64,000 nucleotides of DNA, from the NCBI RefSeq assembly GCF_902497775.2, contig NZ_OZ024668.1:3580326-3644325 (forward strand). The letters are read 5' to 3'. Positions 18,266 to 27,071 of the stretch are shown piece by piece. A program made the translations under genes and the position numbers. Source of the stretch: Pseudomonas fluorescens (GTDB taxonomy: Bacteria > Pseudomonadota > Gammaproteobacteria > Pseudomonadales > Pseudomonadaceae). The notes below the pieces were generated by a model. It worked only from the letters and a program-made list of their open reading frames with translations, made no database searches and was not told the DNA's origin. Numbering within the stretch: position 1 is the first letter of the stretch; each line of letters starts with the position of its first letter.

Positions 18266-20719
18266 ATGACCAGCCCCACGCCCTGCTACCACTGCGCCCT
18301 GCCCGTGCCTGCCGGCAGCCACTTCACCGCCGTGGTACTTGGCCAGCCACGGGCGTTCTGCTGTCCGGGCTGCCAGGCGGTGGCCGAAGCCATCGTCGCC
18401 GGCAACCTGGAAAGCTATTACCAGCACCGCAGTGAAGCCAGCGCCAACCCCGACGCCCTGCCCCAGCAACTGGTCGACGAACTGGCCTTGTATGACCGCG
18501 CCGATGTGCAAAAGCCCTTCGTGCGCCACAGTGGCGAACTGGCCGAAACCACCTTGCTGATCGAAGGTATCAGCTGCGCCGCCTGCGGCTGGCTGATCGA
18601 AAAGCACCTGCGCAACCTGCCGGCCGTGGCCGAGGCGCGACTGAACCTGTCCAACCACCGCCTGCAGGTCAGCTGGGCCGACAGCCAGTTGCCACTGTCC
18701 AAGCTGCTCGCCGAGCTGCGCCATATCGGCTACGCCGCTCACCCCTACCAGGCCGATCGCGCCGCCGAACAGCTGGCCAGCGAAAACCGCACCGCCCTGC
18801 GTCAGCTGGGCGTCGCCGGGTTGTTGTGGTTCCAGGCGATGATGGCGACCATGGCTACCTGGCCGGAATTCAACATCGACCTCAGTCCCGAGTTGCATAC
18901 CATCCTGCGCTGGGTCGCGATGTTCCTCACCACGCCGATCGTGTTTTATAGCTGCGCACCGTTCTTTCGCGGCGCCGCCCGCGATTTGCGCACGCGCCAC
19001 CTGACCATGGACGTCTCGGTCTCACTGGCCATCGGCCTGGCTTACGGTGCCGGGATCTGGACCGCGATCACCGGCAGCGGCGAGCTGTACTTCGACGCCG
19101 TGGGCATGTTTGCCCTGTTCCTGCTGGCCGGGCGCTATCTGGAACGCCGCGCCCGCGAGCGCACGGCCGCCGCCACCGCGCAACTGGTCAACCTCCTGCC
19201 GGCTTCGTGCCTGCGCCTGGGCTTCGCCGGGCAGAGCGAGCGGATCCTGCTCAGCGAACTGCGCCTGAAAGACTGCGTGCTGATCCAACCCGGTCATGTC
19301 ATTCCTGCCGACGGGCGCATCGTCAGCGGCCAGTCGAGCATCGACGAATCGCTGCTGACCGGTGAATACCTGCCACAACCGCGCAGCGCCGGCGACGCAG
19401 TCACTGCCGGCACCCTTAACGTCGAAAGCGCACTGACCGTCGAAGTCCAGGCCCTGGGCCAGGACACCCGGCTGTCGGCCATCGTCCGCCTGCTGGAGCG
19501 GGCGCAGTCGGAAAAACCGCGCCTGGCGGAAATCGCCGACCGCGCCTCGCAATGGTTTTTGCTGTTCACCCTGATCGCCTCCGCCGCCATCGGCCTGCTC
19601 TGGTGGCAGATCGACCCGTCGCGGGCGTTCTGGATCGTCCTCGCCATGCTGGTTGCCACCTGCCCCTGCGCCCTGTCGCTGGCCACTCCAACCGCGCTGA
19701 CCGCTGCCACCGGCACCCTGCACAAGCTTGGCCTGCTGCTGACCCGCGGCCACGTGCTGGAAGGCTTGAACCAGATCGACACGGTGATCTTCGACAAGAC
19801 CGGCACCCTCACCGAAGGCCGCCTGACCCTGCGGGCGATTCGTCCCCTGGCGGACACCGACGCCGACCGTTGCCTGATGCTCGCCGCCGCCCTCGAGAAC
19901 CGCTCCGAACACCCCATCGCCCGTGCTTTCGGCCGTGCCAGCCAGGCCGCCGATGACGTTCAGGCAATGCCTGGCCTGGGTCTGGAAGGCAAGGTTGGCG
20001 GGCAGCAGCTACGCATCGGCGAAGCGGGTTTTGTCTGCGCGCTCAGTGGCACCCGGGCACCGGCGATGCCGGACGAAGCCGGGCAATGGCTGCTGCTCGG
20101 TGACCAGCAGGGCCCGCTGGCCTGGTTCGTCCTCGACGACCGCCTGCGCAGCGACGCCGCCGACCTGCTGGCTGCCTGCCGCGCCCGTGGCTGGCAAACC
20201 CTGTTGTTGTCCGGCGACAGCTCGCCGATGGTCCAGAGCGTGGCCGCCGAACTGCAGATCGACCAGGCTATTGGCGGCCTGCGCCCAGATGACAAGCTGG
20301 AGAAACTCAAGCACCTGCAGCAGCAAGGGCGCAAGGTGCTGATGCTCGGAGACGGGGTCAATGATGTGCCGATCCTGGCGGCTGCCGACATCAGCATTGC
20401 CATGGGCTCGGCCACCGACCTGGCGAAGACCTGCGCCGACGCGGTGCTGCTGTCCAACCGTCTGGACGCCCTGGTCCAGGCCTTCAGCCTGGCCCGACGC
20501 ACACGACGGATCATTATCGAGAACCTGCTGTGGGCCTCGGCGTATAATGGCGTCATGCTGCCGTTTGCCGCGCTGGGCTGGATCACGCCAATCTGGGCGG
20601 CGGTCGGCATGTCGGTCAGCTCGCTGATCGTGGTCCTCAATGCCCTGCGCCTGACCCGCGTCAGCGGCCTGCCGGCCAGCCATGCGCCAGCCACCGCCAC
20701 GCATCCCGCGACGGCCTGA
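18266..20719 (+). CDS. ccoI: Copper-exporting P1B-type ATPase CcoI (FixI)
   Basis: An 817-residue P-type ATPase that delivers copper for the cbb3 CuB centre. An N-terminal cysteine-rich domain (CYHC and CCPGC within the first 40 residues) precedes a heavy-metal-binding domain with GISCAACG near residue 100. Eight membrane segments follow, with the CPC metal site in TCPCALS near 461, phosphorylation motif DKTGT near 510, and GDGVND near 694. The ATG at 18266 (MTSPTPCYHC) was chosen; an ATG 11 codons upstream lies within the REP. The cysteine-rich front domain is typical of CcoI rather than of CopA detoxification pumps. Confidence 0.94.
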   Translation: MTSPTPCYHCALPVPAGSHFTAVVLGQPRAFCCPGCQAVAEAIVAGNLESYYQHRSEASANPDALPQQLVDELALYDRADVQKPFVRHSGELAETTLLIEGISCAACGWLIEKHLRNLPAVAEARLNLSNHRLQVSWADSQLPLSKLLAELRHIGYAAHPYQADRAAEQLASENRTALRQLGVAGLLWFQAMMATMATWPEFNIDLSPELHTILRWVAMFLTTPIVFYSCAPFFRGAARDLRTRHLTMDVSVSLAIGLAYGAGIWTAITGSGELYFDAVGMFALFLLAGRYLERRARERTAAATAQLVNLLPASCLRLGFAGQSERILLSELRLKDCVLIQPGHVIPADGRIVSGQSSIDESLLTGEYLPQPRSAGDAVTAGTLNVESALTVEVQALGQDTRLSAIVRLLERAQSEKPRLAEIADRASQWFLLFTLIASAAIGLLWWQIDPSRAFWIVLAMLVATCPCALSLATPTALTAATGTLHKLGLLLTRGHVLEGLNQIDTVIFDKTGTLTEGRLTLRAIRPLADTDADRCLMLAAALENRSEHPIARAFGRASQAADDVQAMPGLGLEGKVGGQQLRIGEAGFVCALSGTRAPAMPDEAGQWLLLGDQQGPLAWFVLDDRLRSDAADLLAACRARGWQTLLLSGDSSPMVQSVAAELQIDQAIGGLRPDDKLEKLKHLQQQGRKVLMLGDGVNDVPILAAADISIAMGSATDLAKTCADAVLLSNRLDALVQAFSLARRTRRIIIENLLWASAYNGVMLPFAALGWITPIWAAVGMSVSSLIVVLNALRLTRVSGLPASHAPATATHPATA

Positions 20720-20731
20720 CCAGGAGCCCCC

Positions 20732-20944
20732 ATGCCCGCGCTTTACATCATGATCCCGGCCGCCCTGCTGATCGTCGCCATCGCCATCTACATCTTCTTC
20801 TGGGCAGTGGACAGCGGCCAGTACGACGACCTCGACGGCCCGGCCCACAGCATCCTGTTCGACGATCAGGACCCCCAGCACCAGGCGGCCATGGACGAGG
20901 CCGACGGCAAGAAACCCGACGACGGTACGCCGCCTCGTGACTGA
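20732..20944 (+). CDS. ccoS: cbb3 oxidase maturation protein CcoS
   Basis: A 70-residue protein with one N-terminal membrane helix (LYIMIPAALLIVAIAIYIFFWAV), followed by SGQYDDLDGPAHSILFDDQ, the CcoS signature. CcoS is required for cofactor insertion into the oxidase. It follows ccoI after 12 bases and overlaps the next gene by eight bases. Confidence 0.93.
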   Translation: MPALYIMIPAALLIVAIAIYIFFWAVDSGQYDDLDGPAHSILFDDQDPQHQAAMDEADGKKPDDGTPPRD

Positions 20945-21620
20945 ACTTCTGCCCCTGCTCAGCTCAGCGTTGATCCTAGGCCTGCTCGGTGGTGGCCACT
21001 GCCTGGGCATGTGCGGCGGCCTGATGGGCGCGCTGACCCTGGCCATTCCCAAGGAGCAACGCAGCCGGCGTTTTCGCCTGCTGCTGGCCTACAACCTGGG
21101 ACGCATCCTCAGTTACGCCCTGGCCGGCCTGTTGCTCGGCCTCGCCGGCTGGGCGGTTGCCAACAGCCCGGTGGCGACCGCCATGCGCGTATTGGCGGCC
21201 CTGCTGCTGATCAGCATGGGCCTGTACCTGGCCGGCTGGTGGAGCGGCCTGACCCGCATCGAAAGCCTGGGCCGTGGCCTGTGGCGGCATATCCAGCCCG
21301 TGGCCAACCGCCTGCTGCCGGTGTCCAGCCTGCCGCGTGCCCTGCTGCTCGGCGCCCTATGGGGCTGGCTGCCATGCGGGCTGGTGTACAGCACGCTGCT
21401 GTGGGCGGCTAGCCAGGGCAATGCCGCCGACAGCGCGCTGTTGATGCTGGCCTTCGGCCTGGGCACCTGGCCGGTGCTGCTGGCAACCGGCCTTGCCGCC
21501 GAACGCACCAGCGCCCTGCTGCGCCAGCGTGGCGTGCGCATCGCTGGTGGCGTGCTGGTCATGCTGTTCGGCCTGTGGACCCTGCCAGGGCCGCACCAGC
21601 ACTGGCTGATGGGCCACTGA
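20937..21620 (+). CDS. TauE/SafE- or DsbD_2-like membrane protein of the cco assembly cluster
   Basis: A 227-residue protein with about six membrane segments. Conserved blocks are GLLGGGHCLGMCGGLMGAL near the start and GALWGWLPCGLVYSTLLWA in the middle; the paired Cys-containing glycine-rich motifs are typical of the UreH-like/DsbD_2 group. The GTG at 20937 overlaps ccoS. Members of this group next to ccoS are thought to help copper or thiol handling in oxidase maturation, but the exact role is unproven. It is not a proven sulfite exporter despite frequent annotation as one. Confidence 0.8.
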   Translation: MTELLPLLSSALILGLLGGGHCLGMCGGLMGALTLAIPKEQRSRRFRLLLAYNLGRILSYALAGLLLGLAGWAVANSPVATAMRVLAALLLISMGLYLAGWWSGLTRIESLGRGLWRHIQPVANRLLPVSSLPRALLLGALWGWLPCGLVYSTLLWAASQGNAADSALLMLAFGLGTWPVLLATGLAAERTSALLRQRGVRIAGGVLVMLFGLWTLPGPHQHWLMGH

Positions 21621-21627
21621 AGCGGCG

Positions 21628-21641
21628 TTGATACAAATCAA
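21628..21641 (+). promoter_or_regulatory. Anr/FNR box upstream of hemN
   Basis: TTGATACAAATCAA is a perfect match to TTGAT-N4-ATCAA. A -10-like TAGACT lies at 21664-21669, the spacing expected for an activator bound at about -41.5. Low-oxygen activation of hemN by Anr is established in Pseudomonas; the sensor gene follows 1.6 kb downstream. Confidence 0.88.
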
Positions 21642-21703
21642 CACGGGTTTGCCCCGCGCTCCCTAGACTCCGGACACTGCTGCTCTTTCTGGGGACTGCC
21701 CGC

Positions 21704-23086
21704 ATGCTCGACGTTCTTCGTTGGGACTCCGACCTGATTCGCCGCTACGACCTGGCCGGCCCACGCTACACCTCCTACCCGACCGCGGTGCAACTGCACA
21801 GCGAAGTTGGCTCTTTCGACCTGCTGCACGCCCTGCGTGACAGCCGTCGTGCCGTTCGCCCACTGTCGATCTATGTACATGTGCCGTTCTGCGCCAACAT
21901 CTGCTACTACTGCGCCTGCAACAAGGTCATCACCAAGGACCGAGGCCGCGCCGCGCCCTACCTGCAGCGCCTGGAGCAGGAAATCCAGCTGATCGCCTGC
22001 CACCTCGACCCCAAGCAGACCGTCGAGCAGTTGCACTTTGGCGGCGGCACCCCGACCTTTTTAAGCCACGTCGAACTGCGCCAGTTGATGGCCCACCTGC
22101 GCCAGCACTTCAATCTGCTGGACGACGACTCCGGTGACTACGGCATCGAGATCGACCCGCGCGAGGCCGACTGGTCGACCATGGGACTGCTTCGTGAACT
22201 GGGTTTCAACCGCGTCAGCCTCGGCGTCCAGGACCTCGATCCGGTGGTGCAGCGAGCGATCAACCGCCTGCAGAGCCTGGAGCAAACCCGGGCGATCATC
22301 GAAGCGGCGCGCACCCTGCAATTTCGCTCGATCAACCTCGACCTGATCTACGGCCTGCCCAAGCAGACGCCGGAAGGCTTCGCCCGCACCGTCGAAGAAG
22401 TGATCAAGCTGCAACCGGACCGTCTCTCGGTGTTCAACTATGCCCACCTGCCGGAGCGCTTCATGCCCCAGCGGCGCATCGACAGCAGCGAGTTGCCGGC
22501 CCCGGCAGCAAAACTGGAAATGCTCCACAACACCATCGAGCAACTGACCGCCGCCGGTTACGTGTACATCGGCATGGACCACTTCGCCCTGCCCGATGAC
22601 GAGCTGGCGATCGCTCAGGAAGAATCCACCCTGCAACGCAACTTCCAGGGCTACACCACCCACGGCCATTGCGACCTGATCGGCCTCGGGGTCTCGGCGA
22701 TCAGCCAGATCGGCGACCTTTACTGCCAGAACAGCAGCGACCTCAACACCTACCAGGACACCCTGTCCACGGCCCAGCTGGCCACCAGCCGCGGCCTGAT
22801 CTGCAACGACGATGATCGCCTGCGCCGGGCGGTGATCCAGCAGTTGATCTGCCATTTCGAACTGGACTTCGAGACCATCGAACGGGCGTTCACCATCGAT
22901 TTTCGCGGCTACTTCAAGGACCAGTGGCCTGCCCTGCAAGCCATGCACAAGGACGGGCTGATCGAGCTGAGCAACGAAAGCATCAAAGTGCTGCCTGCCG
23001 GGCGGCTGCTGGTGCGCTCGGTGTGCATGGTGTTCGACGCTTACCTGGACCTGCACAACCGCCAGCGTTTCTCTCGGGTTATCTGA
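21704..23086 (+). CDS. hemN: Oxygen-independent coproporphyrinogen III dehydrogenase
   Basis: A 460-residue radical-SAM enzyme that makes protoporphyrinogen IX without oxygen, supplying heme when the oxygen-dependent HemF stalls. It carries the SAM iron-sulfur motif in PFCANICYYCACNK, the GGGTP motif in LHFGGGTPTFLSH, and the N-terminal YTSYPTA segment. The length matches true HemN rather than the shorter HemW. It lies after the cco assembly genes and upstream of anr. A perfect Anr box precedes it. Confidence 0.96.
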   Translation: MLDVLRWDSDLIRRYDLAGPRYTSYPTAVQLHSEVGSFDLLHALRDSRRAVRPLSIYVHVPFCANICYYCACNKVITKDRGRAAPYLQRLEQEIQLIACHLDPKQTVEQLHFGGGTPTFLSHVELRQLMAHLRQHFNLLDDDSGDYGIEIDPREADWSTMGLLRELGFNRVSLGVQDLDPVVQRAINRLQSLEQTRAIIEAARTLQFRSINLDLIYGLPKQTPEGFARTVEEVIKLQPDRLSVFNYAHLPERFMPQRRIDSSELPAPAAKLEMLHNTIEQLTAAGYVYIGMDHFALPDDELAIAQEESTLQRNFQGYTTHGHCDLIGLGVSAISQIGDLYCQNSSDLNTYQDTLSTAQLATSRGLICNDDDRLRRAVIQQLICHFELDFETIERAFTIDFRGYFKDQWPALQAMHKDGLIELSNESIKVLPAGRLLVRSVCMVFDAYLDLHNRQRFSRVI

Positions 23087-23117
23087 ATACTGAGGTTTTT
23101 TGTCGCAGGCTTTTCCC

Positions 23118-23145
23118 GTTTGGCCCAGTAAAACCTGGGTCAAAC
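23118..23145. other. Inverted repeat between hemN and anr
   Basis: GTTTGGCCCAG (23118-23128) and CTGGGTCAAAC (23135-23145) pair at 10 of 11 positions around a 6-base loop, 32 bases after the hemN stop. No T tract follows, so it may be a weak terminator or an operator in the anr leader. The remaining bases up to anr show nothing else I can name. Confidence 0.4.
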
Positions 23146-23302
23146 AGCGCTCGAAGGCTCTGCAGCGCACAGGCTGCGAGCCCCTCGGCCCGAACAGCGC
23201 AAGCGTGCATCTGCAAACGGCACAATCGTCCAAGCTGGCCGAAACACCCTAGCCTGGGTTACCCTTACGGCTTATGTGTGCTTTCCCACAAGGATTGAAG
23301 AA

Positions 23303-24037
23303 ATGTCCGAGCCAGTCAAACTGCGCCCCCATAACCAGGCCCATTGCAAGGATTGCAGCCTGGCGCCTCTGTGCCTGCCCTTGTCGCTGAACTTGGAAGA
23401 CATGGATGCACTGGATGAAATCGTCAAACGCGGGCGTCCGCTGAAAAAAGGCGAGTTTCTGTTCCGCCAGGGCGACAATTTCGGCTCGGTCTATGCGGTG
23501 CGCTCCGGCGCCCTGAAAACCTTCAGCCTGAGCGACAGTGGTGAGGAGCAGATCACCGGCTTCCACCTGCCCAGCGAGCTGGTCGGCCTGTCCGGCATGG
23601 ACACCGAAGCCTACCCGGTGTCGGCCCAGGCCCAGGAAACCACGTCGGTCTGCGAAATCCCCTTCGAACGCCTGGACGAGCTGTCGGTGCAACTGCCCCA
23701 GCTGCGTCGCCAGTTGATGCGGGTGATGAGCCGCGAGATTCGCGACGATCAGCAGATGATGCTGCTGCTGTCGAAAAAGACCGCCGATGAACGCATCGCC
23801 ACCTTCCTGGTCAACCTCTCGGCGCGCTTCCGTGCCCGTGGCTACTCGGCCAATCAGTTCCGCCTGAGCATGTCGCGCAACGAGATCGGCAACTACCTGG
23901 GCCTGGCGGTCGAGACCGTCTCGCGGGTGTTCACGCGCTTCCAGCAGAACGGCCTGATCCAGGCCGAAGGCAAGGAAATCCATATCCTTGACCCGATCCA
24001 ACTGTGCGCCCTGGCCGGTGGTTCGCTGGAAAGCTGA
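23303..24037 (+). CDS. anr: Oxygen-sensing transcription factor Anr (FNR family)
   Basis: A 244-residue CRP/FNR regulator. Its N terminus has the iron-sulfur cysteines in [11 protein letters not shown] (C-x2-C-x5-C), with the fourth cysteine in TSVCEIPF. A cyclic-nucleotide-fold domain follows, and the C-terminal helix-turn-helix holds [11 protein letters not shown], where E, S and R contact TTGAT half-sites. It activates low-oxygen genes including hemN and one cco operon, both found here with matching boxes. The ATG at 23303 gives the standard MSEPVKLR start. Confidence 0.96.
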   Translation: MSEPVKLRPHNQAHCKDCSLAPLCLPLSLNLEDMDALDEIVKRGRPLKKGEFLFRQGDNFGSVYAVRSGALKTFSLSDSGEEQITGFHLPSELVGLSGMDTEAYPVSAQAQETTSVCEIPFERLDELSVQLPQLRRQLMRVMSREIRDDQQMMLLLSKKTADERIATFLVNLSARFRARGYSANQFRLSMSRNEIGNYLGLAVETVSRVFTRFQQNGLIQAEGKEIHILDPIQLCALAGGSLES

Positions 24038-24092
24038 CCCTGCGGATAACAGGTATACTGGCGGGCAGTGGTTTTTTCAGGATACCCGCCCC

Positions 24093-24641
24093 ATGCCTAG
24101 CGACACCTTCAACCTCAAAGCCCTGATCCGCCCGGTACCGGACTTCCCCAAGCCGGGCGTGATCTTTCGCGACATCACCCCGCTGTTCCAGTCGCCGCGC
24201 GGCCTGCGCCATGTCGCCGATGCCTTTATCGAACGCTACGTCGAAACCGACTTCAGCCATATCGGCGCCATGGATGCGCGCGGCTTTCTGATCGGCTCGA
24301 TCATCGCCCACCAACTGAACAAGCCGCTGATCCTGTTTCGCAAGCAGGGCAAGCTGCCGGCCGATGTGCTCGCCGAGGGTTATCAGACCGAGTACGGCGA
24401 AGCCTTCCTCGAAGTGCACGCCGACAGCCTCTGTGAAGGCGACTCGGTGCTGATTTTCGATGACCTGATTGCCACCGGTGGCACCTTGCTGGCCGCCACC
24501 AAGCTGGTACGACGCATGGGTGCGCAGGTGCTCGAGGCGGCAGCGATCATCGACCTGCCGGAGCTGGGTGGCTCACAGCGCCTGAACGACGCTGGTGTGC
24601 CGACCTTCTGCCTGACCGAGTTCTCGCTGAGCGAGTATTGA
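24093..24641 (+). CDS. apt: Adenine phosphoribosyltransferase
   Basis: A 182-residue enzyme that converts adenine and PRPP to AMP for purine salvage. It has [20 protein letters not shown] at the N terminus, [18 protein letters not shown], and the PRPP-binding loop in [17 protein letters not shown]. The ATG at 24093 (MPSDTFNLK) was chosen; a longer frame overlaps anr and has no family match. It converges with recR, the stops being 13 bases apart. Confidence 0.96.
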   Translation: MPSDTFNLKALIRPVPDFPKPGVIFRDITPLFQSPRGLRHVADAFIERYVETDFSHIGAMDARGFLIGSIIAHQLNKPLILFRKQGKLPADVLAEGYQTEYGEAFLEVHADSLCEGDSVLIFDDLIATGGTLLAATKLVRRMGAQVLEAAAIIDLPELGGSQRLNDAGVPTFCLTEFSLSEY

Positions 24642-24654
24642 CAGTATCGCGGGG

Positions 24655-25257
24655 TTACAGCGAGATCGGTTTGCGCCCGGCAAACGAATGCGCCAGGGTA
24701 CCGCCATCGACCAACTCCAGTTCACCGCCCAACGGCACACCGTGGGCAATCCGCGAAGCGACCAAGCCTTTGTCGGCCAGCAACTGGGCGATGTAATGGG
24801 CGGTCGCTTCACCTTCCACCGTTGGGTTGGTGGCGAGGATCACCTCGGTGAAGCTGCCCTGCTCCTCGATCCGGGTCATCAGTTGCGGAATGCCGATGGC
24901 TTCCGGGCCCAAGCCATCAAGCGGCGACAGGTGGCCCTTGAGCACAAAGTAGCGACCGCGATAACCGGTTTGCTCTACGGCATAGACATCCATCGGCCCT
25001 TCCACCACGCACAGCAGCGTGTCATCGCGGCGCGGATCGGAACACTGCGGGCACAACGCCTGCTCGGTCAGGGTCCGGCACTGACGGCAATGGCCCACCC
25101 CTTCCATGGCCTGGTTCAAGGCCTGGGCCAAACGGGTACCCCCACTGCGATCACGCTCAAGTAGTTGCAAGGCCATGCGTTGGGCGGTTTTCTGGCCGAC
25201 GCCAGGCAAGATGCGCAATGCGTCGATCAGCTGTCGGATAAGTGGGCTGAAACTCAT
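24655..25257 (-). CDS. recR: Recombination mediator protein RecR
   Basis: A 200-residue DNA-repair protein working with RecF and RecO to load RecA on gapped DNA. It has the helix-hairpin-helix region ([16 protein letters not shown]), a zinc site [16 protein letters not shown], and a Toprim domain ([25 protein letters not shown]). In most gammaproteobacteria recR directly follows ybaB and dnaX. Here it keeps its orientation but is separated from ybaB by 5.5 kb of fimbrial genes on the other strand, so it presumably has its own promoter in the gap before the pilin gene. Confidence 0.95.
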   Translation of the reverse strand: MSFSPLIRQLIDALRILPGVGQKTAQRMALQLLERDRSGGTRLAQALNQAMEGVGHCRQCRTLTEQALCPQCSDPRRDDTLLCVVEGPMDVYAVEQTGYRGRYFVLKGHLSPLDGLGPEAIGIPQLMTRIEEQGSFTEVILATNPTVEGEATAHYIAQLLADKGLVASRIAHGVPLGGELELVDGGTLAHSFAGRKPISL

Positions 25258-25624
25258 GGGAAAAGGCCTTGATGCAAGTGAAGGCGGTTTATACCCGTCC
25301 CTTGGGCCAGCGTCAAACCTGTGCCGCTGCCGCCGTTTCTATATGGCACTACCCAGCGTCCACGAGTGTGGATCCAAATTAATGCTCAAGTTCGCGCCTG
25401 AGCGCGCATAAGTTTGCACTAACGAGTTCCAGACTTAGCGTTATTCCTACATTCCCTGACAATTCAAGCCACAGATTCTCCCCAAGGTGCTCCTACATTA
25501 AAACCGTGCGACTCACTCCATAATCACGGCGCTTTCAATATATCCAACTTTATGCCTGCTGTTTATTTGAAAGCCGAACCAGGAACACTCAAACACCCAC
25601 TGAACATTGCTATACGGTACCCAC
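25258..25624. other. Gap between recR and the pilin gene
   Basis: This 367-base stretch is more AT-rich than its surroundings and contains no gene I can support. It must hold divergent promoters for recR (leftwards) and the fimbrial cluster (rightwards). I see no confident -35/-10 pair, inverted repeat or attachment-site-like duplication in it. Confidence 0.5.
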
Positions 25625-26164
25625 ATGATCAAATCCACACTTGGCGCAGTATTTTCCCTGTCGTTACTTGCTGCCATGACCAGTACTGCCCAGGCCCGCG
25701 ACGGCCGCATTACCTTCACCGGCAACGTGTTTGCCCAGACCTGCACCATCAACGGCGGCTCCGGGGCCAACAACTTCACCGTCGCCATGCGCCCGGCGCG
25801 CACCGACGACCTGGGGTCTGTGGGCAACACCTACCTGGGCAGTGCATTTCAGATCCGGCTGACCGGTTGCAACCCACCTAGCGGGCGCATCGACATCGAA
25901 TTTCTCACCGGCAGCAGCGTTGATCCGGCCAGTGGCCGACTGAAACCCGATCCCGGCGGCGCCACCAACGTCCATGTGCAGTTGCGCAATGCCAACAACG
26001 GCGCAATCCACATCGGACGCCCCCAGGGTGAGCAGAACACCATTCCTCAGCAGTTGGCCAACGGTGCGGCCACGTTCAATTACTCGGCTCATTACTACGC
26101 CACCGGCACCGCCAGCGCCGGGCCGATCGCCACCCGGGTGGAATACCTGATCCGCTACATCTAA
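25625..26164 (+). CDS. Fimbrial major subunit (type 1 pilin-like)
   Basis: A 179-residue secreted pilin. A signal peptide (LGAVFSLSLLAAMTSTAQA) is followed by RDGRITFTGNVFAQTCTING, the usual first strand and first disulfide cysteine; the second cysteine is in IRLTGCNPPSG. The C terminus ends in RVEYLIRYI, the penultimate-aromatic pattern recognised by periplasmic chaperones. It is the first gene of a pilin, chaperone, usher, adhesin cluster, so it is probably the shaft subunit. The ATG at 25625 is preferred to an upstream in-frame TTG. Confidence 0.87.
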   Translation: MIKSTLGAVFSLSLLAAMTSTAQARDGRITFTGNVFAQTCTINGGSGANNFTVAMRPARTDDLGSVGNTYLGSAFQIRLTGCNPPSGRIDIEFLTGSSVDPASGRLKPDPGGATNVHVQLRNANNGAIHIGRPQGEQNTIPQQLANGAATFNYSAHYYATGTASAGPIATRVEYLIRYI

Positions 26165-26172
26165 GCCTTACG

Positions 26173-26195
26173 GGCAGTCGCCCTTGGCGGCTGCC
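26173..26195 (+). terminator. Hairpin between pilin and chaperone genes
   Basis: GGCAGTCGCC and GGCGGCTGCC pair (one G-T) over a 3-base loop, eight bases after the pilin stop. No T run follows. Such hairpins often let more pilin mRNA accumulate than downstream mRNA; that role is inferred. Confidence 0.5.
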
Positions 26196-26231
26196 TAACG
26201 CTCTACGAACCTCTCACGCGACTGATTACAC

Positions 26232-26972
26232 ATGACCTCGATACCCAAGCTGTTTCTCCTGGCGGCAACCTGGCTGAGCTGCATCACTGCCGCCCAGGCC
26301 AGTGTCGTCATCTCCAACACCCGCATCATCTTTCCCGCCGAACAGGGTGAAGCCACCATTGGCCTGGAGAACAAGGCGAAAAATCCCACCCTGGTCCAGC
26401 TCTGGCTCGACGACGGAGACAGCAAGGCCGCCCCGGAAACCCTCCAGATGCCGTTCGTCGTTACCCCGGCCATAGCCCGTATCGAGGGAGGCAAGGGGCA
26501 GACCATCCGCCTGCTGCATAACGGTACCAAAATGGCGGAGGATCGCGAGACCCTGTACTGGTTCAACCTTCTCGAAGTCCCTCCCAAAGCAGAGGGCGAG
26601 AATTATCTTCAATTTGCCTTCCGTTCCCGTATCAAAGTGCTCTATCGCCCGGCCAAGTTACCCGGTCATGTTAACGAATCCGCCAATGCCATCCACTGGA
26701 CGTTAATTAAAGCCGACAAAAAATGGACATTAAAAGCTGACAACCCTACTGCTTACTTCGTCAATATCGGCCACATCGAAATTGAATCCAATGGTCATAA
26801 ACTGATGTTTGGAAGTGGTCACGTCGCGCCCTTTTCCAGTGAAACTTTCAGCACATCGGAACGTTTTAAAACACCGCCAACCACCCCCGTCAACGTTAAC
26901 TTCATCAGCATCAATGACCATGGCGCCGGCGAAGACAATACCGCCACTGCGGATTACTCAAAGTCCCTCTGA
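26232..26972 (+). CDS. Periplasmic fimbrial chaperone (PapD/FimC family)
   Basis: A 246-residue chaperone with a signal peptide (LFLLAATWLSCITAAQA) and the two-Ig-domain fold. First domain: VVISNTRIIFPAEQGEATIGLENK and the family motif FVVTPAIARIEGGKGQTIRLL, then RETLYWFNLLEVPP. It caps pilin subunits by donor-strand complementation and delivers them to the usher. The C-terminal third is noticeably AT-richer than the rest of the cluster. Confidence 0.92.
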   Translation: MTSIPKLFLLAATWLSCITAAQASVVISNTRIIFPAEQGEATIGLENKAKNPTLVQLWLDDGDSKAAPETLQMPFVVTPAIARIEGGKGQTIRLLHNGTKMAEDRETLYWFNLLEVPPKAEGENYLQFAFRSRIKVLYRPAKLPGHVNESANAIHWTLIKADKKWTLKADNPTAYFVNIGHIEIESNGHKLMFGSGHVAPFSSETFSTSERFKTPPTTPVNVNFISINDHGAGEDNTATADYSKSL

Positions 26973-27071
26973 ACTCTTTGCGCCCAGCGACTGAACACCC
27001 CGTGACCACCGCGCGGGCACGGTACTGACTGCGGCGCTCTTTTATCACTGTTTCAATATTTACAGACCCTC

